Shown in pieces: positions 45,545 to 57,562 of a stretch of DNA of 64,000 nt. The position numbers and the translations under genes were made by a program. This DNA comes from Anthoceros angustus (taxonomy: Eukaryota > Streptophyta > Anthocerotopsida > Anthocerotales > Anthocerotaceae). The stretch lies in assembly GCA_010909165.1 (NCBI GenBank), contig MU008188.1, forward strand, positions 558,001 through 622,000, in the 5' to 3' direction. The notes under the pieces are model-generated. The model ran no database searches. It was not told where the DNA came from and worked only from the letters and a program-made list of their open reading frames with translations. The first letter of the stretch is position 1; each line of letters opens with the position of its first letter.

Positions 45545-45895
45545 TCAAGCACTCACCAAGCTCAAGCTATTAAAGCGTGCTAGAGGTTGTGGATAGGAAG
45601 GGAATTCAACTCAAGCACTCACCAAGCTCAAGCTATTAAAGCCCAAGTCGCAGACACTCGCTCATCAAGCCCAAGCTATTAAAGCCCAAGTCGCAACCAC
45701 TCGCTCACCAAGCCCAAGCTATTAAAGCCCAAGTCGTAGAGGCTCGTTCACCAAGCCCAAGCTATTAAAGCCCAAGTCGCATATACTTGTTCATCAAGCC
45801 CAAGCTATTAAACCTCAAGTCGCAGACACTCGCTCACCAAGCCCAAGCTATTAAAGCCCAAGCTGCAGACACTGCCACCAAGCTCAAGGTAAGCT
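45545..45895. repeat. Minisatellite with CAAGCTATTAAAGCCCAAGTC units, first copy
   Basis: Units of about 40-45 bases built on CCAAGCTATTAAAGCCCAAG and CGCAGACACTCGCTCA repeat about eight times. The counterpart is at 49772-50105. Confidence 0.88.
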
Positions 45896-46413
45896 ACGCC
45901 AAAAGAGGCATTTTGGGCGAGGAAGCGTTCGCCCATGGAACATGGCAATCAAATGGTCTGGTAAAATGAAATTCAAATGTTGTAATGAAAACAAATATTA
46001 CCATTTAGTTAATAACCGGTCTAAAGGCATTTCTGATTCGATTTGTACAATTTGTACTTCATAGCCTGCTCAATTCTTCAAGTCCATATAGGTCCTAAAT
46101 AGAAGCGAGCCTTATTCATTCTTGCCTACCTCACCATAAAGCTTTTGCACTCAAGGTCTTTATTCAAGGCTTCAAACGTATGTCAAATAAGGAGGTTGAA
46201 GAGGCACACCATCTTACATTCCACTTGACTTGGAGACTAAACTCAAAGATGGTTTCGCACTTTATGGTCTCGCACGTGACAAACCTCACTCCGCTCGGCA
46301 GGGACATGCCAAATCAGCGCGCCCCGTTCGTCGGGAGCGGCCTGACAATATGTGGAAAACCGTGACGAATCGGGGCGCCCCATTCTAGGGGACCACCTTG
46401 TAAGTCTTTTTAA

Positions 46414-46434
46414 TATATTATCATTATCATTATC

Positions 46435-46499
<65 letters not shown>

Positions 46500-46705
46500 C
46501 ATTAATCAATCATTATCATTATCATTATCATTATCATTATCATTATCATTATCATTATCATTAATAATTATCATTATCATTATCATTATCATTATCATTA
46601 CATCATTATCATTATCATTATCATTATCATTATCATTATCATATCATCATTATCACCATCATCATTATCATCATCATTATCATTATCATTATCAATATCA
46701 TTATC

Positions 46706-46761
<56 letters not shown>

Positions 46762-47351
46762 CAACATCATTATCATTATCAATATCATTATCAATTATCA
46801 TTATCATCATCATCATCATCATTATCATTATCATTACCATTATCATTAATTATCATTATCATCATTATCATTATCATTATCATTATCATTATCATTATCA
46901 TTATCATTATCATTATCAATCATTATCATTATCATTATCATTATCATTATCATATCATTATCATTATCATTATCATTATCATCATTATCATTATCATTAT
47001 CATTATCATTATCATTATCATCATCATCATTATCATTATCATTATCATTATCATTATCATCACATCATTATCACCATTATCATTATCATTAATATCATTA
47101 TCATTATCATTATCATTATCATTAATCATTATCATCAATCATCATTATCAACATCATTATCATTATCATTATCATTATCATTACATCAACATCATCATCA
47201 TTATCATTATCATTATCATCATTATCATTATCATTATCATTATCATTATCATTATCATTATCATTATCATCATTATCATTATCATTATCATATCATTATC
47301 ATTATCATTATCATTATCATTATCAATATCATCATTATCATTATCATTATC

Positions 47352-47383
<32 letters not shown>

Positions 47384-47597
47384 CATTATATTATCATTAT
47401 CATTATCATTATCATTATCATTATCATTATCATTATCATTATCATTATCATTATCATTATCATTATCATTATCATTATCATTAATCAACATCATCATCAT
47501 TATCATTATCATCATCATCATCATCATTATCATTATCATCACCATTATCATTATCATTATCATTATCATCATTATCATTATCAACATCATCATTATC

Positions 47598-47629
<32 letters not shown>

Positions 47630-47836
47630 CATTATCATTATCATTATCATTATCATTATCATTATCATTATCATTATCATTATCATTATCATTATCATTA
47701 TCATTATCATTATCATTATCATTATCATTATCATTATCATTATCATTATCATTATCATTATCATTATCATTATCATTATCATTATCATTATCATTATCAT
47801 TATCATTATCATATCATCATTATCATTATCATTATC

Positions 47837-47868
<32 letters not shown>

Positions 47869-48565
47869 CATTATCATTATCATTATCATTATCAATCATT
47901 ATCATTATCATCATTATCATCATTATCATTATCATTATCATTATCATTATCATCATTATCATTATCATTATCATTATCATTATCATTATCATTATCATTA
48001 TCATTATCATTATCATTATCATTATCATTATCATTATCGTTATCATTATCATTATCATTATCATTATCATTATCATTATCATTATCATTATCATTATCAT
48101 TATCATTATCATTATCGTTATCATTATCATTATCATTATCATTATCATTATCATTATCATTATCATTATCATTATCGTTATCGTTATCATTATCATTATC
48201 ATTATCATTATCATTATCATCATTATCATTATCATTATCATTATCATTATCGTTATCATTATCATCATTATCATTATCATTATCATTATCATTATCATTA
48301 TCATCATTATCATTATCATCATCATTATCATTATCATTATCATTATCATTCATTATCATCGTTATCATTATCATTATCATTATCATTATCATTATCATTA
48401 TCATTATCATTATCATTATCATCATTATCATTATCATTATCATTATCATTATCATTATCATTATCATTATCATTATCATTATCATTATCATTATCATTAT
48501 CATTATCATTATCATTATCATTCATTATCATTATCATTATCATCATTATCATTATCATTATCATT
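46414..48565. repeat. (ATTATC)n hexanucleotide array, 2.15 kb
   Basis: Almost pure ATTATC repeats, with ATTATTATC and ATCATC phase slips and a cluster of GTTATC variants at about 48038-48250. The long open frames here read only His-Tyr, Ser-Leu, Ile or Asp-Asn and are artefacts of the repeat. Confidence 0.98.
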
Positions 48566-49056
48566 AAAGAATGACACTCCATCCTAGTACAGATAGGAGG
48601 GAGGGAGACTGGTGCGGTGGAGGGAAACTAGCACGATTTACAAAGTTCGCCTAAGTGTTGAGTTCTTATCTCCGTTGGTGTAAGATGGGTGCACATTACT
48701 ACTTTGTATTCCTTCCCTATTCACCGAGGTTTAGGATTTAGGATTATGTCGCAGGTTCTCAAGAAGGATCCAGACCTAGTACCATGTCCATCATCAATTA
48801 TGTCTCCTTAAACCAAGTATAAATTGTCACTTATCACAATTACTTGTTCGCAAGGTACACCACTACTACTTGTAAGCCAAATATCCGCTCGAGTCTTACA
48901 ACATCATGTAGGGTGGGAACACCATATCCTCTTGAGGAGCATTGCGGGAAGGCTTTCACACTCACCAAGCCCAACAAGATATCAAAGCATAAAAATGAGA
49001 GTTAGCCGACAACAAAATCTCAATCATACGCCATGAGACTATGAAAACACATTATG

Positions 49057-49256
49057 ATCATTATATTATCATTAATCATTATCAATTATCATTAATCATT
49101 ATCATTATATTATCATTATCGTTATCATTATTATCATTATTATCATTATATTATCATTATTATCATTATATTATCATTCATTATCAATTATCATTATCAT
49201 TATCATTATCATTAATCATTATCGTTATCATTATCTTATCATTATCTTATCATTAT
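49057..49256. repeat. Small, imperfect ATTATC-type array present only in the second unit
   Basis: In the first unit the sequence runs GATCATTATAGAAAAG with a single CATTAT. Here about 200 bases of irregular ATTATC/AATCATT/ATTATT repeats lie at the same point before ATAGAAAAGAG resumes. The irregular pattern differs from the long, regular arrays. Confidence 0.92.
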
Positions 49257-49771
49257 AGAAAAGAGTTAAAAAAAGGGGTTATAGTCCAAAGTGCCATTGC
49301 TTGGAGAACAATAGATACGTTGTTTAAGAAGGCAATAAGGAGCTCTTGAGACTCACGCTTGAGCATAGCTAGACCTTGTTTGAACTTCGTTCCATGTCTA
49401 GTTAGCCATGTGTTTGAACTTTGTTCCATGTCTAGTTAGCCATGTGTAAACCGTACCAACTAGTTGACGGATACAAGCACACGTGGTCCCCAGTTTGCCG
49501 ACGTGGTAGGGTATAGTTCAATTCAAGCTAAATTGATCATCAAGCTATACTATGTCGGATAGTTCACGCGAACGAGGTTAAATAAAATGTTTTTATCTTT
49601 TATCAATGACTCCATATGCATGCTATTTCAAATGACTTTCATGTTACTCCATGCTATTTCATCCATTCCTCTTCCCGCTTATCGGGTCAGCCCGTTTCCA
49701 AGCTTTCGGCCATGGCCTCACATGTACAGTGCTCGCATCGTGCTGGAGGTTGTGGACAAGAAGGGAATTCA

Positions 49772-50105
49772 ACTCAAGCACTCACCAAGCTCAAGCTATT
49801 AAAGCGTGCTAGAGGTTGTGGATAGGAAGGGAATTCAACTCAAGCACTCACCAAGCTCAAGCTATTAAAGCCCAAGTCGCAGACACTCGCTCATCAAGCC
49901 CAAGCCAAGCCCAAGTCGCAACCACTCGCTCACCAAGCCCAAGCTATTAAAGCCCAAGTCGTAGAGGCTGCTCACCAAGCTATTAAAGCCCAAGTCGCAT
50001 ATACTTGTTCATCAAGCCCAAGCTATTAAACCTCAAGTCGCAGACACTCGCTCACCAAGCCCAAGCTATTAAAGCCCAAGCTGCAGACACTCGCTTACCA
50101 AGCTC
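49772..50105. repeat. Minisatellite with CAAGCTATTAAAGCCCAAGTC units, second copy
   Basis: Matches 45545-45895 unit by unit but has lost parts of some units, for example near 49900-49915 and 49970-49985. Confidence 0.85.
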
Positions 50106-50645
50106 AAGGTAAGCTACGCTCAAAAGAGGCATTTTGGGCGAGGAAACGTTTCGCCCATGGAACATGGGCAATCAAATGGTGCTGGGTAAAATGAAATTCA
50201 AATGTTGTAATGAAAACAAATATTACCATTTAGTTAATAACTGCCGGTCTAAAGGCATTTACAGTTCGATTTGTACAATTTGTACTTCATAGCCCGTTCA
50301 ATTCTTCAAGTCCATATAGGTCCTAAATAGAAAAGCAGAGCCTTATTCATTCTTGCCTACCTCACCATAAAGCTTTTGCACTCAAGGTCTTTATTCAAGG
50401 CTTCAAACGTATGTCAAATAAGGAGGTTGAAGAGGCACACCATCTTACATTCCACTTGACTTGGAGACTAAACTCAAAGATGGTTTCGCACTTTATGGTC
50501 TCATTGACAAACCTCACTCCTCGGCGGGGACATGCAAATCAGTGCCGGTTCGTCGGAGGCCGACAATATGTGGAAAACCGTGACGAATCGGGGCGCCCCA
50601 TTCTAGGGGACCACTCTTGCAAGCTGGGCTTTTTAATGAGGAGAC

Positions 50646-50697
50646 ATTCATTATCATTATCATTATCATTATCATTATCATTATCATTATCATTATC

Positions 50698-50729
<32 letters not shown>

Positions 50730-50736
50730 CATTATC

Positions 50737-50768
<32 letters not shown>

Positions 50769-51464
50769 CGTTATCATTATCGTTATCATTATCATTATCA
50801 TTATCATTATCATATCATTATCATTATCATTATCATTATCATTATCATTATCATTATCATTATCATTATCATTATCATTATCATTATCATTATCATTATC
50901 ATTATCATTATCATTATCATTATCATTATCATTATCATTATCATTATCATTATCGTTATCATTATCATTATCAATTATCATTATCATTATCATTATCATT
51001 ATCATTATCGTTATCATTATCATTATCATTATCATTATCATTATCATTATCATTATCATTATCATTATCATTATCATTATCATTATCATTATCATCATTA
51101 TCATTATCATTATCATTATCATTATCATTATCATATCATTATCATTATCATTATCATATCATTATCATTATCATTATCATTATCATTATCATTATCATTA
51201 TCATTATCATTATCATTATCATTATCATTATCGTTATCATTATCATTCATTATCATTATCAATTATCATTATCATTATCATTATCATTATCATTATCATT
51301 ATCATTATCATTATCATTATCATTATCATTATCATTATCATTATCATTATCATTATCATTATCATTATCATTATCATTATCATTATCATTATCATTATCA
51401 TTATCATTATCATTATCATTATCATTATCATTATCATTATCATTATCATTATCATTATCATTAA
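50646..51464. repeat. (ATTATC)n hexanucleotide array, 0.8 kb
   Basis: This is the second-unit counterpart of the 2.15-kb array. It is very regular, with a few GTTATC variants and three ATATC slips. Its last 200 bases are an uninterrupted run. Confidence 0.98.
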
Positions 51465-51868
51465 AGAATGACACTCCATCCTAGTACAGATAGGAGGGAG
51501 GGAGACTGGTGCGGTGGAGGGAAACTAGCACGATTTACAAAGTTCGCCTAAGTGTTGAGTTCTTATCTCCGTTGGTGTAAGATGGGTGCACATTACTACT
51601 TTGTATTCCTTCCCTATTCACCGAGGTTTAGGATTTAGGATTATGTCGCAGGTTCTCAAGAAGGATCCAGACCTAGTACCATGTCCACTACCGAAATTAT
51701 GTCTCCTTAAACCAAGTATAAATTGTCACAGTTATCACAATTACTTGTTCGCAAGGTACACCACTACTACTTGTAAGCCAAATATCCGCTCTTCGAGTCT
51801 TACAACATCATGTAGGGTGGGAACACCATATCCTCTTGAGGAGCATTGCGGGAAGGCTTTCACACTCA

Positions 51869-52800
51869 GTCCAATGAAATGTAGATTAACATGACAAAGT
51901 AATGCCATGGAGACATGGAGTAATGCATATTTAATAAATCAAATAAATAAAATTTTAGATAAATTTGTTATTTATTTCTAGTTATTAGAGGTTAGATTGA
52001 GAGCAAGTTGTTGTAGTATAGTGGTGGTATTTCCTTGTGCAGATTTTTCTCTTTTTATATCTTTAAGCTCTCTGACCTTTGTCTTTCTGAGTTTCTTGAT
52101 CATTAGTAGGCTTTGTTGGACTTCTTATAGCTATTGCCTTTTTTTTTTTTTTCATTTCTTATAACTTTTTCCTCATCTTTCTTTTATCTCAAATAATTAC
52201 TGTCCCTCTACTTGAGACGTTCGTATGCGTGATCGTGGGGGGTAGTCCCTTGGCATGGTGCCCTTCATTGGGTTTTTCCCCGTTTGTTTTTGGGGTGGAT
52301 GGGTTTTTCTTATCTCTTTTTTATAATAAAGTCTTCTTTTCCTTGAGACATACGTATATGTACTCTGCTTTGAACTATCTCTATCCCGTGGTGTTCCTTG
52401 GACCGTTAGCGAGAAAAAGTAAAGTTGTGGTTGGTGGATAATCCTATCCTTCACGAGCATAACCCAGGTTCGACCTCCAGCACACGGATAACCCGGGTTC
52501 GACCTCCAGCACATGGATAACCCGGGTTCAACCTCCAGCATCGATGTATGAGCCACACCTACATATACTAGAAGACCGAGTACCTTTTAGAAAAAGGTTC
52601 CGCTAGAAAAAAAAAAAAAAACTTGTATCGTATTTATTGTTAAGTACTCATATCTGATTAATTCTATTTCGTCTTGCTTGTGAAAATGTAGTTATGTTGT
52701 TTGGTGTGTGCATGATGGGGCCCGGCCCGGCTAGCCAATCGTTGCACGTTTCAAGGTTGTGAGTCATGGGAAGGAAGGGGAGGAGATGTTTCCAAGGGTA
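51869..52800. other. AT-rich stretch with a 3x 29-base repeat and poly(A)
   Basis: No gene seen. At about 52452-52540 the unit GGATAACCCGGGTTCGACCT plus CCAGCACAT occurs three times. Poly(T) at about 52140-52152 and poly(A) at about 52605-52620 may mark retroposed ends. Confidence 0.55.
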
Positions 52801-54741
52801 CCGAGACTAGAGGGAAGAGAAGAGGATGTTTCTAGTAGAAGCGAAGTAGGCGTTGTGAACATTTGTGGGGTGAGAGGAAAGGAAACATTCTAGGGACTTC
52901 CATGATGGAAATTGCTCATGGTAGCGTAGCAAGTTGAAAGTAGTGCGAGGGCGGGAGCCGGGGCCGTTTGTGCGGGGTGTGAAAACGAGGAAGCGAAGAT
53001 TAGATACTAGGAGTCTATTAGGGGAGGAGAGGGGTGGGGGAGGGGCCAGGGGTCCGAGGAGCGAGTGCCGAACGAGGATTGGATAGGAGGCCGGAGGGCG
53101 GGGGCAGGCCCGGCGTCCGGAGTGCCGGGGAGAAATTAATGAGCGAGTCAAGGGAGTGATGATGAGGAGCATCGGAAGGGAGGAAAGGGACGTTACAATG
53201 CGAGTAAGATGGTGGTGCGAGTTACCGAGGAAGTGAGGAGAAGGGTGGAGGCCGCGGCAGCAGCAGCAGCAGCAGCGGCTTCTTTTGATGCAAAAGCGAA
53301 GATGCCGGTTGCGAGGCCCGATATTCAGCCACACCTGCACCCGCACCGGGTGTAGGGAAAGGAGTGATGAGTCGGCAGCGGGCAGGTGGAGGCGAGGAGG
53401 AGGAGGAGGAGGAGGAGGAGGAGGAGGAGGAGGAGGAGGAGGAGGAGGAGGAGGAGGAGGAGGAGGAGGAGGAGCGAGGGCGCGAGCCGCGAGTGAAGGC
53501 ACCGCAGTCGGCGCGGACCCCAAGCCTCCTATGTCCCGGCCTGATGGAATATCCCCCCGAAACGGGGGGACAAAAGGGCAGGCCCGCAGACCGCAGACCG
53601 CAGACCGCAGGCCGCAGGCCGCAGGTCTCCTGGCCTCAGGGCTGGCCAGCCCGGCAGCCAGCAGCAGCAGCAGCAGCAGCTCCGGGATGTGAGAGTGTGC
53701 CCACTGCCCGCTCCCCTGCGCTCGCGCTTTTACGGATGTACCTGCTTAACGCTCAGTTAAACTCGCAGTAATGACTCCAGGCTTCCCCGTGCCACCCTTG
53801 AATTGCTCTCCGGGTGTCTCTGGTCTCTACGTGCTCCATTTCGATTCTCTCTAGGGCAGGACCCAGCAGCAGTAGCAGGCAGGAGGGCCCCAGGGGCTCC
53901 TAAAGGGGAAGGAACGGAAAGGGGAAAGGGGAAAGGGAAGGGGAAAGGGAAAGGAAAGTAAAGGAAAGGAAAGGAAAGGAAACGAAGCACACTTAGCACA
54001 GGCTCCGCCTTCTATTCCATTCCGTTGGTGAATCTTCTCATGCTTCTCTTCTTCTCTCTTGCAAGCGCAATCTCGTGGAAAGCAAAGGCTTTGTTGGCCT
54101 TGGCTTTGGCTTTGGCACTTTGCATCGCCTTCGGGCATGCGCCAGCCCATCTCTCTCTCCACCGGCTAGCCTCTTCCTCCTCCTCTCCGTTCAGCTGCTG
54201 CTGGGCTCTGGCGCTGGCTGCCGCTGGCGCTGCCGCCGCGGCTGGCGCTCCTCCGCCCTCGCGGCCCGGCCTGGCCTGGCCTGGCCTGGCCTGTCCCCCT
54301 ACTCCTCCTCTGGCGTCGAGCCTGGGGCGCCTCTCTGCAAAGCGAGCCCAGCAGGCCAAGGCTCGTCTCGGCCCGCCCCGCCTGCACTCTGCACACAGCT
54401 CCCTGCTTCCCTGCTCCCGCCGCTGCCCCCCCGATCTCCTCCATGGCCTCCTGCGGATGCTTCTCCGCTCCCTGGCACTACCTTGCCGGTAATGCCCCTG
54501 TGCGGTGAACGTTGCCGCGCGCGCGCCGCCATCCTCCGCTGCTCTTGAACCTCCTCTTCCCACTCCCCTGCCTCGCCCCCGCTTGCATTGTGCTCTAATT
54601 CTGCTCATTCGCGCTCTCCTCCACAATTGCGTGGCCCCCGGTCTGCCGCCTTCCTCCTCCCGCTCTCGCTCTCTTCTTCTGCTTGCCCCCTTCGGCACGG
54701 CAAGAAGCGCTTCTCCCCCCCTTCCCCAATTCGCTGCGCCC
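52801..54741 (+). promoter_or_regulatory. Presumed promoter and 5' leader of the HsfB gene
   Basis: GC-rich sequence with a GGA trinucleotide run at about 53393-53474, a CAG run near 53258-53277, a polypurine GGGAAA/GGAAA tract at about 53908-53980 and a CCTGG run at about 54268-54292. Long frames here translate the simple repeats and I call none of them genes. The frame of the HsfB exon is open upstream but has no ATG before 54742. I see no confident clustered heat-shock element. Confidence 0.4.
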
Positions 54742-57132
54742 ATGGCACACCCGGGAGAGTGCAATGAGGGAGTGCTGCTCTCCGTGGACCCCCATAGGTC
54801 TGTCCCGGCGCCCTTCCTCACCAAGACCTATCAGCTGGTGGACGATCCCGCCACCGACGACATTGTGTCCTGGGGGGAGGACAACACCACCTTCATCGTC
54901 TGGCGGCCGCCGGAGTTCGCCAGGGATTTGCTCCCCAATTACTTCAAGCACAACAATTTCTCCAGCTTCGTCCGCCAGCTCAATACCTATGTAAGTGCCG
55001 TGCCGTGCCGTGCCGTGCCGTGCCGTGCTTCTCAGACTGCTGTTTCTTGAACCTCTGCTGCCCGCGCCCGGATGGCTGGATGGCTGGATGGAGCGGATAC
55101 TATGGCAGGCACTGACGCCTCCGCCTGCTGTGCTCTGCTCTGCTCTGCTCTGCTGCAGGGCTTCCGCAAAATTGTGCCTGATCGCTGGGAATTTGCGAAC
55201 GAGTTCTTTCGTCGGGGAGAAAAACAGCTGCTTTGTGAGATCCATCGCCGCAAAACTTCCACCCAGGCCACCCCCGGGGCTGGAATCTTGAACCCTGCTC
55301 ACCTTCCTCCCACCAGATCTCACTCGCCTTCGGCGGAATCCGCCGAGGACGGCCAAGGCGGCAGTAGGCCCTGGTCCCCCTCCTTGTCGTCGCCGGTGTC
55401 TTCCCCGCGGCCCTTGTCCACTGCCGTCGCAGCCCCACCGGGACCTTACTCCATGTCCATACCCATGCCCTTGCCCGGGCCTAGCCCTTCCAACAAAATC
55501 TCGGAAGAGAATGAGCAGTTGCGTCGCGACAACAACGCCCTCGTTTCTGAGATGGCCACCCTGCGCCGTTTGTACGATGACATGGTACGCTTTCCGCTCC
55601 CTCGCATTCTCCCCGCTCTGCTATCCTGGCCATGGGGTACCAGGACGCCGATGACCCTCGTGCTAACTTGCTGTGATCTCTGGCAGGTTTCGTTTGTGCA
55701 ACAGCATCTCAAGCCTACCACGGCTGCGGCTGCTTTGAGACCGCTGGCGGAGCTCTCCCCTCGGAATAGGGTGGGGCCGTCTCTGGCTCCTGGGGCACGC
55801 CTCACATGTGAGGCGGTCCCTGTCTCTGGAAGGGACTTGGAGCCGTCTGCAGGGCCTTGCAAGGAAGCACCTGGCTTCTCTTCAGGTCACCATCAGGTTC
55901 ATCTGCGGAAATTGGGAAACCCTCTGTATCGGGGGCCTCCTTACGAGGAAGCAAATGGAGCAGGATTGAGTGCTGCGCATGCGCAACCCTTGCAAATCTT
56001 GAGGAGTAGTATGAGTGTGCCATCCACCAACCATTTATCTCTGTATCATGATGGGAGCAGGGCAGGTCAAGTGCAGTCCCCTGCCAATTACGGGAAGCAT
56101 GTCCATGAGCCGCAGCAGAGCCTCCAGTATGCCACGATTTTGAGAAACAATGGCTTGAGGAGGGAGCAGAGGATGGGTGAGCATTTTGAGCTCGTTTCTT
56201 CGCCCACCGGCCTTGTATTGCAGCCACCCAGGCCACCGACTCGGGGGCTTGTTCAGGACTGTCCTGGCCGAGACCACACCACTGCTGCGCAGATCACCTC
56301 AGCTGAGAGTAGCTTTTTCCTTGCCAATATGAGGGGTCATCACAGCAACCAGTCCAAGGCCACTCTTTCTCTCATGTCTGAGAGTGTCGATCGATTTGAA
56401 GCTGGGATGTCTACTTCTAGCTTTCCAGGGGGTGAGAAACGAGGGGTCTCTCAGCTATCTGGGACCTCCTTCGCTCCTTCGTCCAACATGTCCGACAAGA
56501 CATCTCAGGGGAAGTCGGGGGGACTTCTCAACTTGAACTACGATGTTGAAACCTACAGAGAGGATGTTGACAACTACAGAGAGGATGGGGATACGGCACT
56601 TTGTACAGACCTGGCTCTAAATCAGTCAGAGGGTGTTGGGAAGTCCAAGGCGTGTGAATTTCGTCTCGGCTTGCTCAGACTTGAGACAAGCACCTTCAAA
56701 GCGCAACGATTCACTTCCTTATCGCAGGACTTGGAGACGACGGAAGTTGCATCCGTTAGTGCCAAGGATACCAGCTCAAAGAGTGGTGTTGAAGCGTCTA
56801 CATCCAAGCCTTTTGATACGTCCTCTGCAGAGAGCATGGAGACCTCTTCCAAGTCGGAGACTGGGAACAGTCCCACTAAGCTGTTCGGGGTGTCCATCAA
56901 CCAGCCATCAGGAAAAAAGCGGCTCCCTGAGTGCGACACTCCAATAATATGCAGCTTGACACCTTTGCTTCTTGACCAGCAGGGTCCTTGTTCCAGGATG
57001 AATGCTGAAGAGAGCAGCTGTGTCGGAGAGATGGTCTGTGCAGCCAGGAGCCAGAAGGTTCATCGAGTTTTCCACTCGGCCACAAGTTCATGGCAAAGGT
57101 ACTCAGATAAAAAATATGCTCATCTTTGTTGA
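54742..57132 (+). CDS. Class B heat-shock transcription factor
   Basis: Three exons: 54742-54990, 55159-55584 and 55687-57132, giving 706 residues. Start chosen at the first in-frame ATG (CCCATGG context). The DNA-binding domain (about 24-115, [17 protein letters not shown] to [13 protein letters not shown]) is split after QLNTY, the intron position conserved in plant Hsfs. The oligomerisation region (about 196-235, [20 protein letters not shown] then SFVQQHLKP) lacks the insert of class A and C. A KLFGV repressor motif (about 623-627) followed by basic GKKR is the class B hallmark, so it should act as a nuclear repressor or attenuator of heat-stress genes. It is about twice the usual HsfB length because of a long Ser-rich linker. 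Intron 2 (102 nt) is a multiple of three without stops, so its retention would stay in frame. The 3' end converges on THO3. Confidence 0.95.
54995..55027 (+). repeat. GTGCC pentanucleotide repeat at the HsfB intron 1 donor
   Basis: Six to seven GTGCC units begin 4 bases inside intron 1. A matching CTCTG pentanucleotide run (about 55130-55153) forms the pyrimidine tract of the acceptor of the same intron. Confidence 0.9.
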
Positions 57133-57562
57133 CAGCGAGCAACGAAAAAACAGAGGAGTCTGCGCCGAAGACACTCCAGCCAGGCCTACATGAATGTGTC
57201 CAACTCTTAACCTAAACTATCTTCTCAGCAGGCCCGTGCCGAGTGTCTTCCTGAAATTTTTTTAGGTTACGTAGTGTAGATGACATTCTCTTAGATGATT
57301 AAACGAAGAGGAAAGTCACTTGCATTCCACGGGCTAGGAGGTGGCCGGTGCTTAAAATCTGTCTATTTTAGGTCACCCCAGTTGGTTCACAGTACACAGT
57401 ACACAGCCCTAACGATGATCCCAACGTCAAAGAAGTGCCGCAATTGCAGTCTGGTGTGCGATAATGTCGACAACGTAGAAACATCATGTCAATTAATTAG
57501 TTTCTGGAATTCTCAGTTGAAATTTTCCAACGTTGAACATCTGCTTTACCACGGAAACATTC

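Larger units (their letters stand above)
44915..48965. repeat. Large tandem duplication, first unit (4.05 kb)
   Basis: Starts with CAAGCCCAACAAGATATCAA, which recurs at 48966. The unit contains, in order, a single-copy-like 0.6 kb stretch, a minisatellite of CAAGCCCAAGCTATTAAAGC units, a 0.5-kb stretch with ATGTCAAATAAGGAGGTTG, a 2.15-kb (ATTATC)n array and a 0.4-kb tail beginning AAAGAATGACACTCC. Open frames in it are microsatellite translations or shadows. No gene is recognised. Confidence 0.9.
48966..51868. repeat. Large tandem duplication, second unit (2.9 kb)
   Basis: Repeats the unit starting at 44915 in the same order, with a shorter hexanucleotide array (about 0.8 kb) and an extra small one near its start. 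It ends where ...GGCTTTCACACTCA stops matching the first unit. The copies differ by substitutions and many 1-3 base indels. Confidence 0.9.

Noticed and set aside
47288-51484. Open frames of up to 357 codons in the 46-51 kb region
   Set aside because: They translate the ATTATC repeat into dipeptide or single-residue runs in all frames. This is low-complexity sequence, not protein.
52452-52540. tRNA-like GGTTCGA motif repeated three times
   Set aside because: Only the T-loop-like motif is present. No acceptor stem, D-arm or anticodon arm can be folded, and the repetition is a 29-base tandem repeat.
53285-53771. Poly-Gly and poly-Glu frames upstream of HsfB
   Set aside because: They are translations of the GGA trinucleotide repeat in different frames, with no other coding evidence.
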